Shown: positions 21,193 through 33,831, numbered from the stretch's first letter. The stretch: DNA of 64,000 nt from Deinococcus alpinitundrae (GCF_009982895.1 NZ_WXZL01000008.1:62001-126000), one strand, 5' to 3'. Notes: generated by a model not told the origin, from the letters alone. A program made the numbers and translations.

Positions 21193-21720
21193 TCAGGCAG
21201 CGGGCTCTGAAGCTGGGAGGCGGCCCCGGCGTGCACGCCAGCCGTCCAGTCCCCACCAGCCAGCGACCGCCGAGGCGGCGACCAGCAGCAAGCTAAGGGT
21301 CAGCATCAATGGGTTGAGGCCCAGCGACCCGGACAACAAAAAATTCAGATTGAGCAGCGCCCCGACCAGAGCGGCCAGCCCGCTCAGCAGACCGAGAATC
21401 AGCAGCGCTCCCACCGTGACCTCGGTCAATGGAATCACGTAAGTGAGGACGCCTGCACTGGGCTGGGCCACCCCCTTCAGGACGGCGGCGTACCAGCCGG
21501 TGACGGTGGCGTCCGGTCCCTGGGCGCTAGCGATGGCCTTGCCGAAAAAGGTGTGGATGGCCTTGCCCGCGTCCGCGCCCACCCAGGCCGGGTCACCGAA
21601 CTTCTCGATGCCGGAAGTCAGCCAGTTGTAACCCAGCCACAGCCGCGCCAGCAGCCACAGCAAAGCCGTGCGGGGATCGGTGAATAGGAGGCTGGCCCGC
21701 AGCGGATGCACAGGGTTCAT
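21193..21720 (-). CDS. DoxX family membrane protein
   Basis: A 175-residue inner-membrane protein of the DoxX/TQO small-subunit type, whose members are linked to thiol or quinone redox balance. It has four hydrophobic segments; LARLWLGYNWLTSGIEKFGDPAWV after the first is the family signature, and VIPLTEVTVGALLILGLLSGLAALVGALLNLNFLLSG is the paired core. The ATG at 21720 (MNPVHPLRASLL) is preferred over one 17 codons upstream because the upstream peptide is basic and unlike the family. Lying directly before bshB1, it may work with bacillithiol redox, but that is inference from position. Confidence 0.8.
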   Translation of the reverse strand: MNPVHPLRASLLFTDPRTALLWLLARLWLGYNWLTSGIEKFGDPAWVGADAGKAIHTFFGKAIASAQGPDATVTGWYAAVLKGVAQPSAGVLTYVIPLTEVTVGALLILGLLSGLAALVGALLNLNFLLSGSLGLNPLMLTLSLLLVAASAVAGWWGLDGWRARRGRLPASEPAA

Positions 21721-21822
21721 GAAGCCACGTTGCCACGCCCTGTGTGCTCGGGTAGGGTGAAATCTCGCCATCTCAAGGCCCGCTCAACGTGACTTCAAGG
21801 CCGAAATCCGCCATTTCCCACT

Positions 21823-22806
21823 TCAAATGGGTGGCGTCTTGAGGAGTCCGGGCCAGTCACGCGCCGTCAACACGCGGCTCAGGGCAGCGGAATAATCGAG
21901 TGGGCCATGTGCCTGCCAACTCTCATCACCTGCCACGAGCAACCACAGCCGCAGCCGCTCGAAATCTGGAATCTGGCCGTAGCCTTCAAACAGTGGTGTC
22001 CACCACTCCAGAGACGGTGCTGCGCCGCGCAACTCCAGCGCCAACTTGACGAAATCCGCTTCGGCTGCGCCTGCCGAAGCAACTTCCAGATCGAGGACGC
22101 CGCTCACCCGCCAGCCGTGTGCCGAACGCGCCACGAAGAACTGGCTGGCGTGGCAGTCACCGTGCGTGAAGCGGGGCGGATGATAGGCCGCCGCCAGCAG
22201 CGCGGTCAGCTCAGCGAAACGTCGGGTGAGTTCTTCGTGCAGCGTTACCGGCAAGTCCAGATTATTCAACTGACGGTGCGCCTCGGCCTGCGCCGCCTCT
22301 ACAGTCCACAGCGGATGGGTCCAGTCCGCCGCGTCCGGCGCACCTTGCGGCCCTGCCGGGTTCATCAGGTAGCCGGGGAACTGAAAAGTGAGGGCGTGCA
22401 TCCGCGCCAGATACTGACCCACCTGCCGCAGCAGTTCGGTGGCGTCGCCGGGAAACCGGCTCAGTGCCGTCGTCAGCGGCCAGCCGGGAAGCGAACTGAG
22501 CAGCAGCGCCGGGCGGCCCAGAACTTTCCCTGTCGTGTCGCCCCAGCGCTGCTGAGGGACAGGCAGGCCACGCTGTTCAAGGCTGTGGTAAGCCGCCAGC
22601 TCGTGCTGAACACAACCGGCTGTGGCCGCCAGATCATCGCCGTACCAGACTTTGGTGTACGCCTTGAGATAAAACGTTCCCGCGTCCGCCTCGACACGCC
22701 ACACATCGTTGTGCCGCTTGAGCAAGGTCACCTGCCGGACGGCTCCCAGGTCGTTGAGGCGGGTCAGGGCGCTCAGTTGCGCTGGCGACGGATCAAAGGG
22801 CAGCAT
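21823..22806 (-). CDS. APH-fold phosphotransferase (aminoglycoside phosphotransferase family)
   Basis: A 327-residue kinase-like protein of the APH/choline-kinase superfamily. The catalytic loop FTHGDCHASQFFV near residue 213 carries the HGD core, and GVLDLEVASAGAAEADFVKLALEL matches the following D-x-E metal-binding segment (usual DWE is DLE here). YLKAYTK near residue 47 offers the ATP-binding Lys. Such proteins phosphorylate small metabolites as often as antibiotics, so resistance should not be assumed. It lies six bases after the Nudix gene stop, clearly in one operon with it. Confidence 0.82.
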   Translation of the reverse strand: MLPFDPSPAQLSALTRLNDLGAVRQVTLLKRHNDVWRVEADAGTFYLKAYTKVWYGDDLAATAGCVQHELAAYHSLEQRGLPVPQQRWGDTTGKVLGRPALLLSSLPGWPLTTALSRFPGDATELLRQVGQYLARMHALTFQFPGYLMNPAGPQGAPDAADWTHPLWTVEAAQAEAHRQLNNLDLPVTLHEELTRRFAELTALLAAAYHPPRFTHGDCHASQFFVARSAHGWRVSGVLDLEVASAGAAEADFVKLALELRGAAPSLEWWTPLFEGYGQIPDFERLRLWLLVAGDESWQAHGPLDYSAALSRVLTARDWPGLLKTPPI

Positions 22807-22812
22807 CCCAGT

Positions 22813-23298
22813 TCACTTCAAGGCCGGAATCCGCAGCCCCCCGCGCCCGTCCCAGCCCTGAAAGGCGTAGAACCGCCCTGGCTGGGCCGTATTGAGGTAA
22901 TCGGTCAGCGGCTCGCGCATCGGCGGGCTGTCGAGCTTGGCGAGCGCTTCCTCGGGGGTGTAGAAGCGGGCCTCCACAATCAGACCGTCGGGGTCGTCGG
23001 GGTTGAGCAGGCCTTCCCAGGTCGCGTCGAACACGATGGCGATGGCCCGCTCGCTGCGCCGGGCGTCCTCGATATGTACGGTGTAGGCCATGTGCCGGAT
23101 GCTGGTCAGCTTGAGGCCAGTTTCCTCGTAGATTTCGCGGTAGACCGCTTCGGGGGCCGTCTCGCCGGGTTCGACCATGCCGCCGGGCAGCGTGTAGCGC
23201 ACCCGCCCCTGGCCCTGCCAGTCGTTGCCCACCAGCAGCACCCGCCCGTGTGCGTCGCGCAGGATGGCCGCCGTCACCAGCAGGTCACGCCGGGGCAT
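22813..23298 (-). CDS. Nudix hydrolase
   Basis: A 161-residue cytoplasmic pyrophosphohydrolase. The Nudix box is complete: GGMVEPGETAPEAVYREIYEE followed by TGL (about residues 40-63), with all catalytic glutamates. Substrate is not readable; Deinococcus genomes carry many such genes. It starts 47 bases after prfA and is followed at once by the APH-fold gene, giving a likely prfA-nudix-aph transcript. Confidence 0.9.
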   Translation of the reverse strand: MPRRDLLVTAAILRDAHGRVLLVGNDWQGQGRVRYTLPGGMVEPGETAPEAVYREIYEETGLKLTSIRHMAYTVHIEDARRSERAIAIVFDATWEGLLNPDDPDGLIVEARFYTPEEALAKLDSPPMREPLTDYLNTAQPGRFYAFQGWDGRGGLRIPALK

Positions 23299-23345
23299 GC
23301 GTCACCTGCGGAGGTTTTGGGAGGGGGAGACGGGCGGCGCGAAAC

Positions 23346-24446
23346 TTAAGCCGCGCCATCGGTCATGCTGGCCAGCAGCGCCTCGCGCTCGAGCCGGGTC
23401 AGGGCGTCGAGAACGCCGCCGAGCGAGCCGTTCATCACGCTGTCGAGGGCAAAGTTCTTGTCCTCGCCGCTGAGGCGGTGGTCGGTGACGCGGTTTTGCG
23501 GGTAGTTGTAGGTGCGGACCTTCTCGCTGCGGTCGCCGCTGCCCACCTGCGCGGCGCGGCTCTCGCTGCGGCTGGCCTCGAAGACCTCGCGCTCGCGCTC
23601 GGCCAAGCGGGTCCGCAAGACCTCCAGGGCCTTCTCGCGGTTCTTGATCTGCGACCGGGTTTCCTGGCAGACCACCATGATCTCGTCGGGGGTGCCGCCC
23701 TTGTACACCGCCCGCACCGCCGAGTCGGTGGTGTTGACGCTCTGCCCACCTGCGCCCTGCGAACGGTACACGTCGATGCGCACGTCCGAGAGGTCGAGCT
23801 GCACGTCGCTCGGCTCGGCCACCGGCAGTACCGCCACCGTCACGGTGCTGGTATGAATGCGGCCCTGCGTTTCGGTGGCAGGAATGCGCTGCACCCGGTG
23901 CACGCCGCGCTCGAATTTGAGGGTGCGGTAGGCGTAGTCGCCGCTGACCTCGGCCATCACCTTGGAAAATCCGCCCAGGCTGCTGGTGCTCTCGTCGAGA
24001 ATGCTGAGCCTGAAGCCGCGCTCGGAAAGGTAGCGCTCGTAGAGCCGCAGCAGATCGGCGGCAAACAGCCCCGCCTCGTCGCCGCCCGCGCCGGCCCGGA
24101 TTTCCAGGATCACGTCCTTGGCGTCGTCAGGGTCAGTGGGCAGCAGCAGCACTTCCAGCTCGGCGGCAACGGCGCTGCGGCGTGCCCGGCTCTCCTGCAA
24201 CTCGGCCTCGGCCAGTTCGCGCATCTCAGGGTCGGCCAGCAGGTCGCGGGCCTGCGCCTCACTCTCTGCCAGGGCCAGATCCTCGGCGTACAGCGAGGTG
24301 ATGGGCTCCAGCTCGCGCTGGCGGCGGGTCAGCTTGACGAGCCGGGGGGAATCGGCCAGCACCTGGGGGTCGGCCAGCTGGCGCAGGGTCAGATCGTATT
24401 CGTGGGCCAGTTCCGAGAGTCGGGCGCTGAGACTGGGCCTCAACAC
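23346..24446 (-). CDS. prfA: Peptide chain release factor 1
   Basis: RF1 terminates translation at UAG and UAA. The RF1 specificity tripeptide PAT is in [22 protein letters not shown], and the catalytic GGQ in [19 protein letters not shown]. The start is hard to place: the frame has no in-frame ATG near the expected N-terminus. I choose GTG at 24446 ([18 protein letters not shown]), giving 366 residues, the normal size; the TTG one codon later or a GTG at 24509 are alternatives. The chosen start overlaps the stop of a 21-codon leaderless mini-ORF (24440-24505), so translation may be coupled to it. Divergent from hom. Confidence 0.93.
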   Translation of the reverse strand: MLRPSLSARLSELAHEYDLTLRQLADPQVLADSPRLVKLTRRQRELEPITSLYAEDLALAESEAQARDLLADPEMRELAEAELQESRARRSAVAAELEVLLLPTDPDDAKDVILEIRAGAGGDEAGLFAADLLRLYERYLSERGFRLSILDESTSSLGGFSKVMAEVSGDYAYRTLKFERGVHRVQRIPATETQGRIHTSTVTVAVLPVAEPSDVQLDLSDVRIDVYRSQGAGGQSVNTTDSAVRAVYKGGTPDEIMVVCQETRSQIKNREKALEVLRTRLAEREREVFEASRSESRAAQVGSGDRSEKVRTYNYPQNRVTDHRLSGEDKNFALDSVMNGSLGGVLDALTRLEREALLASMTDGAA

Positions 24447-24505
24447 GGCGGGCCTGCCGGGCAGTGATGCAGGTGAGGGCGGCAAACGGTGAACACGGGA
24501 TTCAT
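24440..24505 (-). CDS. Possible 21-codon leader peptide upstream of prfA
   Basis: The ATG at 24505 lies six bases after TAGACT (24517-24512), the exact leaderless spacing of this genome, and is out of frame with prfA. The frame runs [15 protein letters not shown] then PAGPPC and ends at a TGA (24442-24440) that overlaps the proposed prfA start GTG-TTG (24446-24441). Composition gives no hint of function; it may be a translation-coupling uORF or a chance product. Confidence 0.4.
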   Translation of the reverse strand: MNPVFTVCRPHLHHCPAGPPC

Positions 24506-24511
24506 GCACCC

Positions 24512-24517
24512 AGTCTA
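24512..24517 (-). promoter_or_regulatory. prfA -10 box
   Basis: TAGACT on the minus strand is followed by six bases and an ATG that opens the mini-ORF rather than prfA itself. Confidence 0.55.
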
Positions 24518-24550
24518 GCGCGGCGCGTCTTTCGCAAATCCCTCTTTCCG

Positions 24551-24556
24551 TATACT
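24551..24556 (+). promoter_or_regulatory. hom -10 box
   Basis: TATACT lies nine bases before the hom ATG at 24566, leaving at most a few leader bases and no Shine-Dalgarno. Confidence 0.55.
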
Positions 24557-24565
24557 TCGCTGCAT

Positions 24566-25588
24566 ATGACCGCTTTTCTGCTTGCCCAGCCTGCCCCGGC
24601 CCTGCCTGACGCCCCGCGCACCGGGCTGCGAACCGTGACCATCGGCCTGCTCGGCTGCGGGACGGTGGGCCAGGCTGTCTTGCAGCTGCTCCAGCGCCGG
24701 GAAGCCATCTTTGCCGACCTGGGGGTGCAGCTCTCGGTCTGCGGCGTGCTGGTGCGCGACCTGACCCAGCCGCGCGACGTGCCCGCCGGAACCCCACTCA
24801 CGAGCGACCCGGCCTTCCTCGGCGAGTGCAGCATCGTGGTGGAGCTGATGGGCGGGGTGGACCGGCCCCTGGGACTGCTGGCCCCGGTGCTGCGCTCCAG
24901 GCGGCCGGTCGTGACCGCCAACAAGGCCATGCTGGCCGAACGCTGGGACACGCTGCGCGACTACGCCCTGGGCGGCCAGCTCTACTACGAATCCGCCGTG
25001 ATGGCTGGAACCCCCATCATCGGGCCGATGAGCACGGTGCTGCGGGCCAGCCGTTTCGTGCGGCTTCAGGCGGTGCTCAACGGCACCTGCGCCTACATCC
25101 TGGGCCAGATGGAGCACGGCAAGCCCTACGCCCAGGCGCTGGCGGAGGCGCAGGCCCTGGGCTACGCCGAGACGCCGCCCACCCTGGACGTCGGCGGCTT
25201 CGACACGGCCCACAAGCTGGCGGTGCTGGCCCGCTTCTGCGCCGACGGCGATTTCCGCTACGAGGACGTCAAGGTGCGGGGCATCGAAGATGTCACCCTG
25301 AACGACATCGCGGACGCCAGAGCGGCGGGCGAGAAGATCAAGCTGGTCGCCACCCTGGAGCGTGAGGGCGATGGCTGGCGCGCCGAGGTCGCTCCCATCC
25401 GCCTGCCGGACAGCCATCCGATCTGCACGGCGGGCGAGGGACGCAACGCGATGGTCTACCAGGGCGAGGAGTGCGGCGAACTGGTGTTCGCGGGCGGCGG
25501 CGCGGGCGGCCTGGTGACGGCCAGCGCGGTGGTGGGCGACATCATGGACTGTGTGCTGGGCTTTCCCGGGCACGTGCCGCTGCACTGA
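24566..25588 (+). CDS. hom: Homoserine dehydrogenase
   Basis: Reduces aspartate semialdehyde to homoserine with NAD(P)H, at the branch to methionine and threonine. The 340-residue protein has the nucleotide-binding motif [18 protein letters not shown] (about 24-41), SANK-like [11 protein letters not shown] near 114, and the substrate region [15 protein letters not shown] and [12 protein letters not shown] near 138-180, including the catalytic-type Lys in [13 protein letters not shown]. The C-terminal ACT regulatory domain found in longer forms is missing, so feedback inhibition by threonine through ACT is not expected. The leaderless ATG at 24566 is well supported by TATACT. Confidence 0.94.
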   Translation: MTAFLLAQPAPALPDAPRTGLRTVTIGLLGCGTVGQAVLQLLQRREAIFADLGVQLSVCGVLVRDLTQPRDVPAGTPLTSDPAFLGECSIVVELMGGVDRPLGLLAPVLRSRRPVVTANKAMLAERWDTLRDYALGGQLYYESAVMAGTPIIGPMSTVLRASRFVRLQAVLNGTCAYILGQMEHGKPYAQALAEAQALGYAETPPTLDVGGFDTAHKLAVLARFCADGDFRYEDVKVRGIEDVTLNDIADARAAGEKIKLVATLEREGDGWRAEVAPIRLPDSHPICTAGEGRNAMVYQGEECGELVFAGGGAGGLVTASAVVGDIMDCVLGFPGHVPLH

Positions 25589-25595
25589 ACGGGGG

Positions 25596-26777
25596 CTACA
25601 CCGCCTGAGTCAGTCGCCGGGCCGCCGCTGCGTACAGCCGCACGCCGTGCTCCAGGGCGCGCTCGTCCACCGTGAAGTGCGGGTGGTGGTGCGGTGCGGC
25701 GTCCGGGCCACCTGCTCCGATCACGATGAAGGTGCCGGGAACCTTGGTCAGGTAGGCGCTGAAGTCCTCGCCGCCCATATTGGGCTGGCCCTCGACGATC
25801 TGAATGTCCGGCCCGAGCGTCTCGCGCGTCACTTCCCTCAGCACGGCGGTGGTCGCCGGGTCGTTGTGCAGGGCGCGGTAGCCGCGCTGGTAATCGAAGG
25901 TGTACGAGGCTCCGTAGCCCTCGCTGATCCCCTTGATGAGCTGCTCCATACGCTGCGGCATCAGGTCGCGCAGTGCGGCATCGAAGGTGCGCACTGTGCC
26001 GCCGAGCGTGACGCTGTTCGGGATGACGTTATGGGCGCTGCCGCCGTGAATCTGGGTCACGCTCAGCACGGCAGGTTCGAGAGGGTCGCGCTGCCGCGAG
26101 ACGATGCTCTGGAAGGCCAGCACGATCTGGGCGGCGATGATGACCGGATCAACCGTCTGGTGCGGGCTGGCAGCGTGCCCGCCGCGCCCCTCGATCACGA
26201 TCTCGAACGCGTCGGAAGCGGCCAGCAGCGGGCCGTCGCGCAGCACGATCACGCCGGTCGGTACCGGGCTCATCAGGTGGGTGCCGACCGCCACGTCCAC
26301 CCCGTCCATCACGCCCGCGTCCACGATCTGCTGTGCGCCGCCGGGAAACAATTCCTCGGCGTGCTGGAAGATCATTCTGACTTCGCCGCTGAGCGTTTCC
26401 GGCTGGGCCGCGAGCAGTTTGGCCGCGCCCAGCAGCATGGCAGTGTGGCCGTCGTGCCCGCAGGCGTGCATCACGCCGGGATTCTGCGAGGCGAACGCCA
26501 GCCCGGTGTCCTCCTGAATCGGCAGGGCGTCCATGTCGGCGCGCAGCAGCACCGTGCGGCCCGGCCCGGCCTGGCCCCTCAGCACCGCCAGCACGCTGGT
26601 CGGGGTGGGGCGGCTGATCTGGAGGTGGGGCATCTGGCGCAGCTCACCCTCCACGAAGTCGGCGGTCTTGAATTCGTGAAACGACAGCTCGGGGTGCTGG
26701 TGCAAGTGGCGTCGCCACTCGGTGACCTGCTGGAGGTCAGCGGGCGTGGGCTGGTCGGTGCTGGCAATCTGGGTCAT
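25596..26777 (-). CDS. M20 family amidohydrolase (N-acyl-amino-acid/hippurate hydrolase type)
   Basis: A 393-residue metallopeptidase-fold hydrolase that removes acyl groups from amino acids or small amides. HLHQHPELSFHEF near residue 24, RADMDALPI near 79, the metal-binding MHACGHDGHTAMLLGAA near 103, FQHAEELFPGGA near 140 and NMGGEDFSAYL near 335 are all the M20D pattern. No signal peptide, so cytoplasmic. It is convergent with hom (seven-base gap) and lies just downstream of a peptide-binding ABC protein gene, suggesting use of imported peptides, though a hairpin separates them. Confidence 0.9.
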   Translation of the reverse strand: MTQIASTDQPTPADLQQVTEWRRHLHQHPELSFHEFKTADFVEGELRQMPHLQISRPTPTSVLAVLRGQAGPGRTVLLRADMDALPIQEDTGLAFASQNPGVMHACGHDGHTAMLLGAAKLLAAQPETLSGEVRMIFQHAEELFPGGAQQIVDAGVMDGVDVAVGTHLMSPVPTGVIVLRDGPLLAASDAFEIVIEGRGGHAASPHQTVDPVIIAAQIVLAFQSIVSRQRDPLEPAVLSVTQIHGGSAHNVIPNSVTLGGTVRTFDAALRDLMPQRMEQLIKGISEGYGASYTFDYQRGYRALHNDPATTAVLREVTRETLGPDIQIVEGQPNMGGEDFSAYLTKVPGTFIVIGAGGPDAAPHHHPHFTVDERALEHGVRLYAAAARRLTQAV

Positions 26778-26821
26778 GGCAAACCTCGCTCAGGAGAGTG
26801 GAGACGCGGCACAAGGAAAGT

Positions 26822-26843
26822 GGGGGGCACTCATCTGCCCCCC
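26822..26843 (-). terminator. Hairpin after the ABC substrate-binding protein gene
   Basis: GGGGGGCA (26822-26829) pairs perfectly with TGCCCCCC (26836-26843). It lies nine bases past the stop on the minus strand, with a weak T-rich tail, and separates that gene from the amidohydrolase. Confidence 0.6.
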
Positions 26844-26851
26844 GCTGCTGT

Positions 26852-28510
26852 TTACTTCTTGCCCTCAATCGTGATGTCCTCGAACGGCGTCAGCGCCGAG
26901 GGACCGGGCTGCCAGCCCTTGACATAGCTGCGGGCGGCCCCCAGCGGACGCGAGTGGACGATCGGCAGCCGGATATTGGCGTCGTAGGTGATCTGCCCGA
27001 TCTGGGCGTAGGCCTTGGCGCTCACCGTGCGCGAACTGCTGGCCACCGCCATGCTGAGCAGCGAGAACAGCTTGGGGTTGGCGTAGCCGGTGTCGGCGGG
27101 CGACGACTCGCCGTAGTAGGTGTTGTAGAAGTTGTAGGGGCTGGCATACGGCCCGGTCCAGCCGATCATGTACATGTCGAAGCCGGGCGCGGTGTTGCGG
27201 TCTTCGAGGTACTTGGCCCAGTCCTCGGTCTTGAGGTTGACCTTGATGCCGATGCCCGCCAGGTCGGCGGCCATCGCCTCGGCGATCGGCTTGGGCGTCG
27301 GGAAGTACGGGCGGCTCACTGGCATGTACCACAAATCCAGGCTGATGCCGTTGGGGTAGCCCGCCTCGGTCAGCAGCTTCTTGGCCGCTGCCGGGTCGTA
27401 GGTGTAGTCGGCGGGCACGGTCTTGGGATTGGCCCAGGCCAGCGCCGGGGGCAGAAAGCTGGCGTCGGACACGCCCAGGCCGTTCCAGAAGCCCTCCACG
27501 ATGGCCTTCTTGTTGATGGCCATGCTGATCGCCTGCCTCACCTTGTCGTTCTTGAGGTATTGATTGCGAATGTTCAGGCTCAGCGTGCCCACGTTGAACG
27601 ACGGCACGATGACTGCCGTCAGGTTGGGGTCGGCCTTCACCGCGCCGAGTTGATCGGGGTTGAGGTCGGAGGTGAAGTCGATGGTCCCGGCCTTGAGTTC
27701 GTTGAGGCGGGCGCTAGGATCCTTGATAAAGCGCATCACCAGGCTGTCGTACTTGGCTTTCTTGCCCCAGTGGGTTTTGTTGGGCGTCAGCACGATCCGG
27801 TCGCCGGTCTGCCACGACTGCATCACGAACGGCCCGGTGCCGACGGGCAGGGCGGCGGGCGTGCCGTACTTGGCTCCGGCTTTCTTGATGGCGGCGGGCG
27901 AGGCGATGCCGAAGAAGGTGGTCGCCAGCGACTCCGGAAACGGCGCGAAGGGATGGCTCAGTGTGAAGATCACCTTGTCGGGACCGTCGGCGCGCACGCT
28001 TTTCAGGAAGCTGTTCTTGTCACTCTTGAAGCCGCCGAAGATGAACTGCCACGACGTGAAGGTCTTGCCCATCGGCGCGCCTTCAGGAGCCGCCGTGTCC
28101 CACCAGCGGTTGACGTTGTAGACCACCGCGTCAGCGTTGAACGGCGTGCCGTCGCTGAATTTGACGTTCTTGCGCAGGGTGAAGGTCCACTCGGTGGCGT
28201 CCTTATTGGCCGTCCAGCGGGTGGCCAGCCCCGGCGTGATGGTGGTCGTGCCTTTCTTGAAGCGCACCAGCATGTCGTAAACGAGTGACTGCACCAGTGA
28301 CGAGTTGCCGTCGGTGATGGTGCCGGAATCGAGCGACACCGGATCGCCGCCCATGCCGTAGACCAAGCTGGCGGCGCTGGCCGAGCTGCCCAGACTTAGG
28401 CTGCCGAGCACTGCGCCGCCTAAGAGCCAGGCCAGTCTCAGGGCAGGTCGCCGGGGTGGGGTGGATGGGGTCTGGCGGCGGTCGGTGACGGGCAAGGAAC
28501 GCTTCGACAT
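26852..28510 (-). CDS. ABC transporter substrate-binding protein, family 5 (peptide/nickel type)
   Basis: A 552-residue exported solute-binding protein (SBP_bac_5), expected to deliver oligopeptides to an ABC permease not seen in this window. Residues 1-45 are a long signal sequence: basic start, hydrophobic LRLAWLLGGAVLGSLSL, then ASAASL cleavage region; there is no lipobox Cys. The mature start LVYGMGGDPVSLDSGTITDG, WTFTLRKNVKFSDGTPFNADAVVYNVNRW and LNIRNQYLKNDKVRQAISMAINKKAIVEG are family hallmarks. The ATG at 28510 has GGAGGA six bases upstream. It is an orphan binding protein, with no permease or ATPase beside it. Confidence 0.92.
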   Translation of the reverse strand: MSKRSLPVTDRRQTPSTPPRRPALRLAWLLGGAVLGSLSLGSSASAASLVYGMGGDPVSLDSGTITDGNSSLVQSLVYDMLVRFKKGTTTITPGLATRWTANKDATEWTFTLRKNVKFSDGTPFNADAVVYNVNRWWDTAAPEGAPMGKTFTSWQFIFGGFKSDKNSFLKSVRADGPDKVIFTLSHPFAPFPESLATTFFGIASPAAIKKAGAKYGTPAALPVGTGPFVMQSWQTGDRIVLTPNKTHWGKKAKYDSLVMRFIKDPSARLNELKAGTIDFTSDLNPDQLGAVKADPNLTAVIVPSFNVGTLSLNIRNQYLKNDKVRQAISMAINKKAIVEGFWNGLGVSDASFLPPALAWANPKTVPADYTYDPAAAKKLLTEAGYPNGISLDLWYMPVSRPYFPTPKPIAEAMAADLAGIGIKVNLKTEDWAKYLEDRNTAPGFDMYMIGWTGPYASPYNFYNTYYGESSPADTGYANPKLFSLLSMAVASSSRTVSAKAYAQIGQITYDANIRLPIVHSRPLGAARSYVKGWQPGPSALTPFEDITIEGKK

Positions 28511-28653
28511 GGTGTCCTCCGTGAGAGCGGGCAAAGCCAGGAATGGGCCGGGCAGAAACGAATGCGGTGCCAGGCCGCATCATACGGTCTTCGGTGCGCT
28601 GGCCCGCCGCCTCACCACCCGCCCACCGGGCGTTTTGCCCCTGCCGCGCCCTC

Positions 28654-28659
28654 TATACT
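28654..28659 (+). promoter_or_regulatory. -10 box of leaderless polyprenyl synthase gene
   Basis: TATACT followed by seven bases and ATG at 28667; this decides the start. Confidence 0.6.
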
Positions 28660-28666
28660 GCGGGGC

Positions 28667-29632
<966 letters not shown>

Positions 29633-29677
29633 GGTTGCCGCCAGCCCGCACAGAGGGGTTACATTTGCGGCGGCGGT

Positions 29678-29709
29678 TGTCTAGAATCGAACGGAAAGAC
29701 AACTAGACA
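29678..29709 (+). promoter_or_regulatory. gdhA promoter with inverted repeat
   Basis: TAGAAT (29682-29687) is the likely -10 box, giving a leader of about 115 bases. TGTCTAG (29678-29684) overlaps the box and is repeated inverted as CTAGACA (29703-29709), so a dimeric regulator could block or shape initiation. Confidence 0.45.
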
Positions 29710-29809
29710 GCTCCGGCCAAGCCGGTTGCTCCGCTCTTTCTCATCCGGGTGTTCAGCCCCTGAAGAAAAGGTGGGCCGGGCAGGTGCCGGGGCCGTCAGG
29801 AGGACTCAA

Positions 29810-31057
<1,248 letters not shown>

Positions 31058-31094
31058 GCGCTTCCGGCGTTCGTCTTCGCCTTTCCACAATTAA

Positions 31095-31122
31095 CCGCAT
31101 TTCCCAACAACCCGCATTTCCC
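31095..31122 (+). repeat. Direct repeat in the gdhA-gdhB gap
   Basis: CCGCATTTCCC occurs twice, at 31095-31105 and 31112-31122, 17 bases apart, just before the gdhB Shine-Dalgarno. Role unknown; it could be a small recent duplication. Confidence 0.5.
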
Positions 31123-31136
31123 GTCAAGGAGCCTGC

Positions 31137-32447
<1,311 letters not shown>

Positions 32448-32448
32448 C

Positions 32449-32474
32449 AATCCCACGGTTTCAACCGTGGGATT
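32449..32474 (-). repeat. Right-end hairpin of the IS element
   Basis: A perfect 12-bp stem with a two-base loop, ending two bases before the tnpB stop. In related elements the right end with the tail of tnpB is made as the omega RNA, whose guide is the DNA just outside the element; here that would be the end of gdhB. Confidence 0.7.
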
Positions 32475-32475
32475 C

Positions 32476-33618
32476 TTAAACCACGCTTGCGCTGACTGCC
32501 GCTACGTTCTGGCTTAACGGCTCTGCCCGAGCCAGGATGTTGCGTGCTGCGTTCACGTCGGCATTGTCCTGATGCCCGCAGTTGACGCACACAAAGCGCG
32601 ATTGGCTGATCCGGTTGGCTTTGCAGGTATGCCCGCATTTATGGCACGCCTGCGAGGTGTATCGGGGGTCAACGCGGATGACTGTCCGAGCGGCGCTTGC
32701 AGCCTTCTGAGACAGGAGAGAGAAGAATTGACTCCACCCGACATCGTGGATTGACTGGGCCAAGTTGCCGCGACCCAAGCCGCCCACGTTCAAATCCTCG
32801 TGGGCGATGAGGTCGTTTTCTTTGACCAGTTTTGTCGCCGTCTTGTGGTGGAAGTCCAGCCGTTGCCGACTGACCTTGCGGCGCAACTTGGCGAGTTGAG
32901 CCTTGACCTTCTTGCGCTGTCCAGACCCTCGTTTCTTGCGGCTGAGTGAACGCTGAACCACCCTGAGCTTCTTCATGGCGGTTTTGAAGTGGCGTGGGTT
33001 TTCCACGAACTCCCCATCGGAGGTGATGGCAAACCACGTTATCCCTACGTCCACTCCCACTGAGCTTCCGGTTTTCGGAAGCGGCTGGGGTTCCACTTCG
33101 CAAACGTAGCTCACATACCACTCGCCACAATCCCGTGTGATGGTGGCCGTCTTGAGCTTGCCTTCCAGCGACCTGCTCAACCGGAGCCGGATGTTTCCAA
33201 TCTTACTGAAGTACGCCGTTTCTCCGGCTACGCTGAATCCGAGCTGCGGGTAGGTCAGCGAATCGTACCAGCCCGCCCCCTTGAAGCGCGGGAAGCCAAC
33301 CTTCTTTGCGCCCTGCCTGACGCGTCGAAAGAAGTTCTGATAGGTCTTGTCCAGCCGTTTGAGAACGTCTTGCAAGACTTGGGAGTAGACGCCCTTGTAT
33401 TCCGGTAGGGCTTCTTTGATTTCGGGCAGCGCCTTCATCTGGTCGTATCCGCTGATGGTCTTTTTCTCTTTCTTGTACGCCCCGATGCGTTCTTCTAGGG
33501 CGCAGTTGTAGAGCTGGCGGCACAAGCTCAGTTGCTCGGTCAGCGCGGCTTCCTGCGCCTTTGTAGGGCGTAACCGGTATCGAAACGCCTTTATGTGCGT
33601 GGTAGGCTTGATTTGCAG
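32476..33618 (-). CDS. tnpB: TnpB, RNA-guided nuclease of IS200/IS605 element
   Basis: About 380 residues if it begins at the CTG at 33618 ([18 protein letters not shown]), the only plausible place: AAGGAGG lies three bases upstream and an in-frame TGA stands immediately before it. A start at an internal Leu near 33525 would cut off the conserved N-terminal RxYP-like helix region. RuvC residues are present in order: D190 in [10 protein letters not shown]274 in [12 protein letters not shown]354 in [10 protein letters not shown], close to D191/E278/D361 of ISDra2 TnpB. The zinc finger CHKCG / CVNCG is intact. Nothing suggests inactivity, except the non-standard start codon. Confidence 0.9.
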   Translation of the reverse strand: MQIKPTTHIKAFRYRLRPTKAQEAALTEQLSLCRQLYNCALEERIGAYKKEKKTISGYDQMKALPEIKEALPEYKGVYSQVLQDVLKRLDKTYQNFFRRVRQGAKKVGFPRFKGAGWYDSLTYPQLGFSVAGETAYFSKIGNIRLRLSRSLEGKLKTATITRDCGEWYVSYVCEVEPQPLPKTGSSVGVDVGITWFAITSDGEFVENPRHFKTAMKKLRVVQRSLSRKKRGSGQRKKVKAQLAKLRRKVSRQRLDFHHKTATKLVKENDLIAHEDLNVGGLGRGNLAQSIHDVGWSQFFSLLSQKAASAARTVIRVDPRYTSQACHKCGHTCKANRISQSRFVCVNCGHQDNADVNAARNILARAEPLSQNVAAVSASVV

Positions 33619-33644
33619 TCACCTCCTTGAAAGGTGTTGCCGTC

Positions 33645-33683
<39 letters not shown>

Positions 33684-33689
33684 TCTGCA

Positions 33690-33695
33690 ATTCTA
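33690..33695 (-). promoter_or_regulatory. Likely tnpB -10 box
   Basis: TAGAAT on the minus strand about 70 bases before the tnpB Shine-Dalgarno, inside the element. Confidence 0.4.
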
Positions 33696-33766
33696 CCACA
33701 ACGCGGCAGGGCTTTCGATTCAGCGCTGAGCATCAGCACCCCGCCCTTCGGGCGCCTGGGCTATCC

Positions 33767-33790
33767 AGCCCACGGATTTATCCGTGGGCT
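33767..33790 (-). repeat. Left-end hairpin of the IS element
   Basis: AGCCCACGGA and TCCGTGGGCT pair over a four-base loop. The sequence CCCACGG is shared with the right-end hairpin, as expected for recognition by one TnpA. Confidence 0.7.
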
Positions 33791-33831
33791 TTCCGCCCAG
33801 ACCCTTTTCCTTAAAGACCCCTCAGGCCCGC

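Noticed and set aside
21823..22806. Antibiotic resistance from the APH-fold gene
   Set aside because: The family is functionally broad and the metal-binding DWE is DLE; nothing points to aminoglycosides.
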